Assembly (NCBI GenBank): GCA_937944075.1
Contig: CALDZZ010000026.1
Coordinates: 1 to 6,197 of the forward strand
Origin: an uncultured Rhizobiaceae group bacterium
GTDB taxonomy: Bacteria; Pseudomonadota; Alphaproteobacteria; Rhizobiales; Rhizobiaceae
Length of the DNA stretch: 6,197 nucleotides
Reading direction: 5' to 3'
The notes beneath the pieces are model-generated. The model worked only from the letters and a program-made list of their open reading frames with translations, searched no databases and was not told the DNA's origin. The position numbers and the translations under genes were made by a program. This document shows positions 5,986-6,197 of the stretch, piece after piece. Each line of letters opens with the position of its first letter. Positions within the stretch are counted from its first letter, which is position 1.

Positions 5986-6197
5986 ATGGCACGTGATACA
6001 ACGGATAACAGACCCATTGAAAACCATTCAGAGCTGGTCGAATGGCTTTCTGTTGGATGCAAGCCCAAGTCTGAGTGGCGCATTGGCACAGAACATGAGA
6101 AATTCGGGTTTTGCGCAAAAAACCTGACCCCTGTGCCCTACGAAGGGGATAGCGGCATCAAAGCCATTTTGCTCGCGATGAAAGAAAAACTGGGCTG
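5986..6197 (+). CDS. gshA: Glutamate-cysteine ligase, plant/alphaproteobacterial type, N-terminal part (runs off the right edge)
   Basis: Seventy codons are present from ATG 5986. The enzyme joins L-glutamate and L-cysteine with ATP to give gamma-glutamylcysteine, the first step of glutathione synthesis in the cytoplasm. The N-terminus carries the class signature WRIGTEHEKFGF (residues 31-42), whose Glu residues belong to the ATP/metal-binding site of the GCS2 superfamily, followed by PVPYEGDSGI (49-58). This matches the plant and alphaproteobacterial class rather than the E. coli GshA class. AGGAAA at 5973-5978 lies 7 bases before the ATG and supports the start. The 102-base gap after rsmE holds an inverted repeat but no convincing promoter boxes, so read-through from rsmE is possible. 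The C-terminal majority lies outside the window. Confidence 0.95.
   Translation, partial: MARDTTDNRPIENHSELVEWLSVGCKPKSEWRIGTEHEKFGFCAKNLTPVPYEGDSGIKAILLAMKEKLG

Overview
The window looks like chromosomal DNA from an alphaproteobacterium, most likely of the order Hyphomicrobiales (Rhizobiales). The pointers are a DUF2927 secreted protein, paired ErfK/YbiS/YcfS/YnhG-type L,D-transpeptidases with HGTNQPW...SSGCIRM active sites, and rsmE followed by a plant/alphaproteobacterial-type glutamate-cysteine ligase gene (gshA). Base composition is moderate for this group and the gaps between genes are AT-rich. I cannot name a genus. No RNA gene, CRISPR array, transposase or integrase is visible, and no stretch over 300 bases lacks a gene.

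Left part (1-1022): the minus strand carries the first 59 codons of tag (3-methyladenine DNA glycosylase I), running off the left edge. Divergent from it is a gene for an exported DUF2927 protein.

Middle part (1184-2983): two L,D-transpeptidase genes lie in tandem, each followed by a clear intrinsic terminator, so they are probably separate transcription units. Their catalytic domains are close paralogues (about 60% identical by eye). The first has a Sec-type signal peptide and a long Lys/Arg/Gln-rich linker. The second has a twin-arginine-type signal peptide and a short C-terminal tail. Both should act in the periplasm on peptidoglycan.

Right part (3077-5883): four plus-strand genes are packed with overlaps of 17, 1 and 1 bases and probably form one operon: a LysR-type regulator, a shortened LutA/YkgE-type CCG-domain protein, a conserved hypothetical protein with an Ada-like CxxC segment, and rsmE (16S rRNA m3U1498 methyltransferase). 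A gap holding a 9-bp inverted repeat separates rsmE from gshA, which runs off the right edge.

The most unusual gene is the LutA-like one. It keeps its reading frame and both ends of the family, but an internal block of roughly 65-75 residues carrying the second CCG cluster-binding motif is absent, and no lutB or lutC follows. Most of the rest is ordinary housekeeping or cell-envelope content. I see no convincing new multi-gene system.
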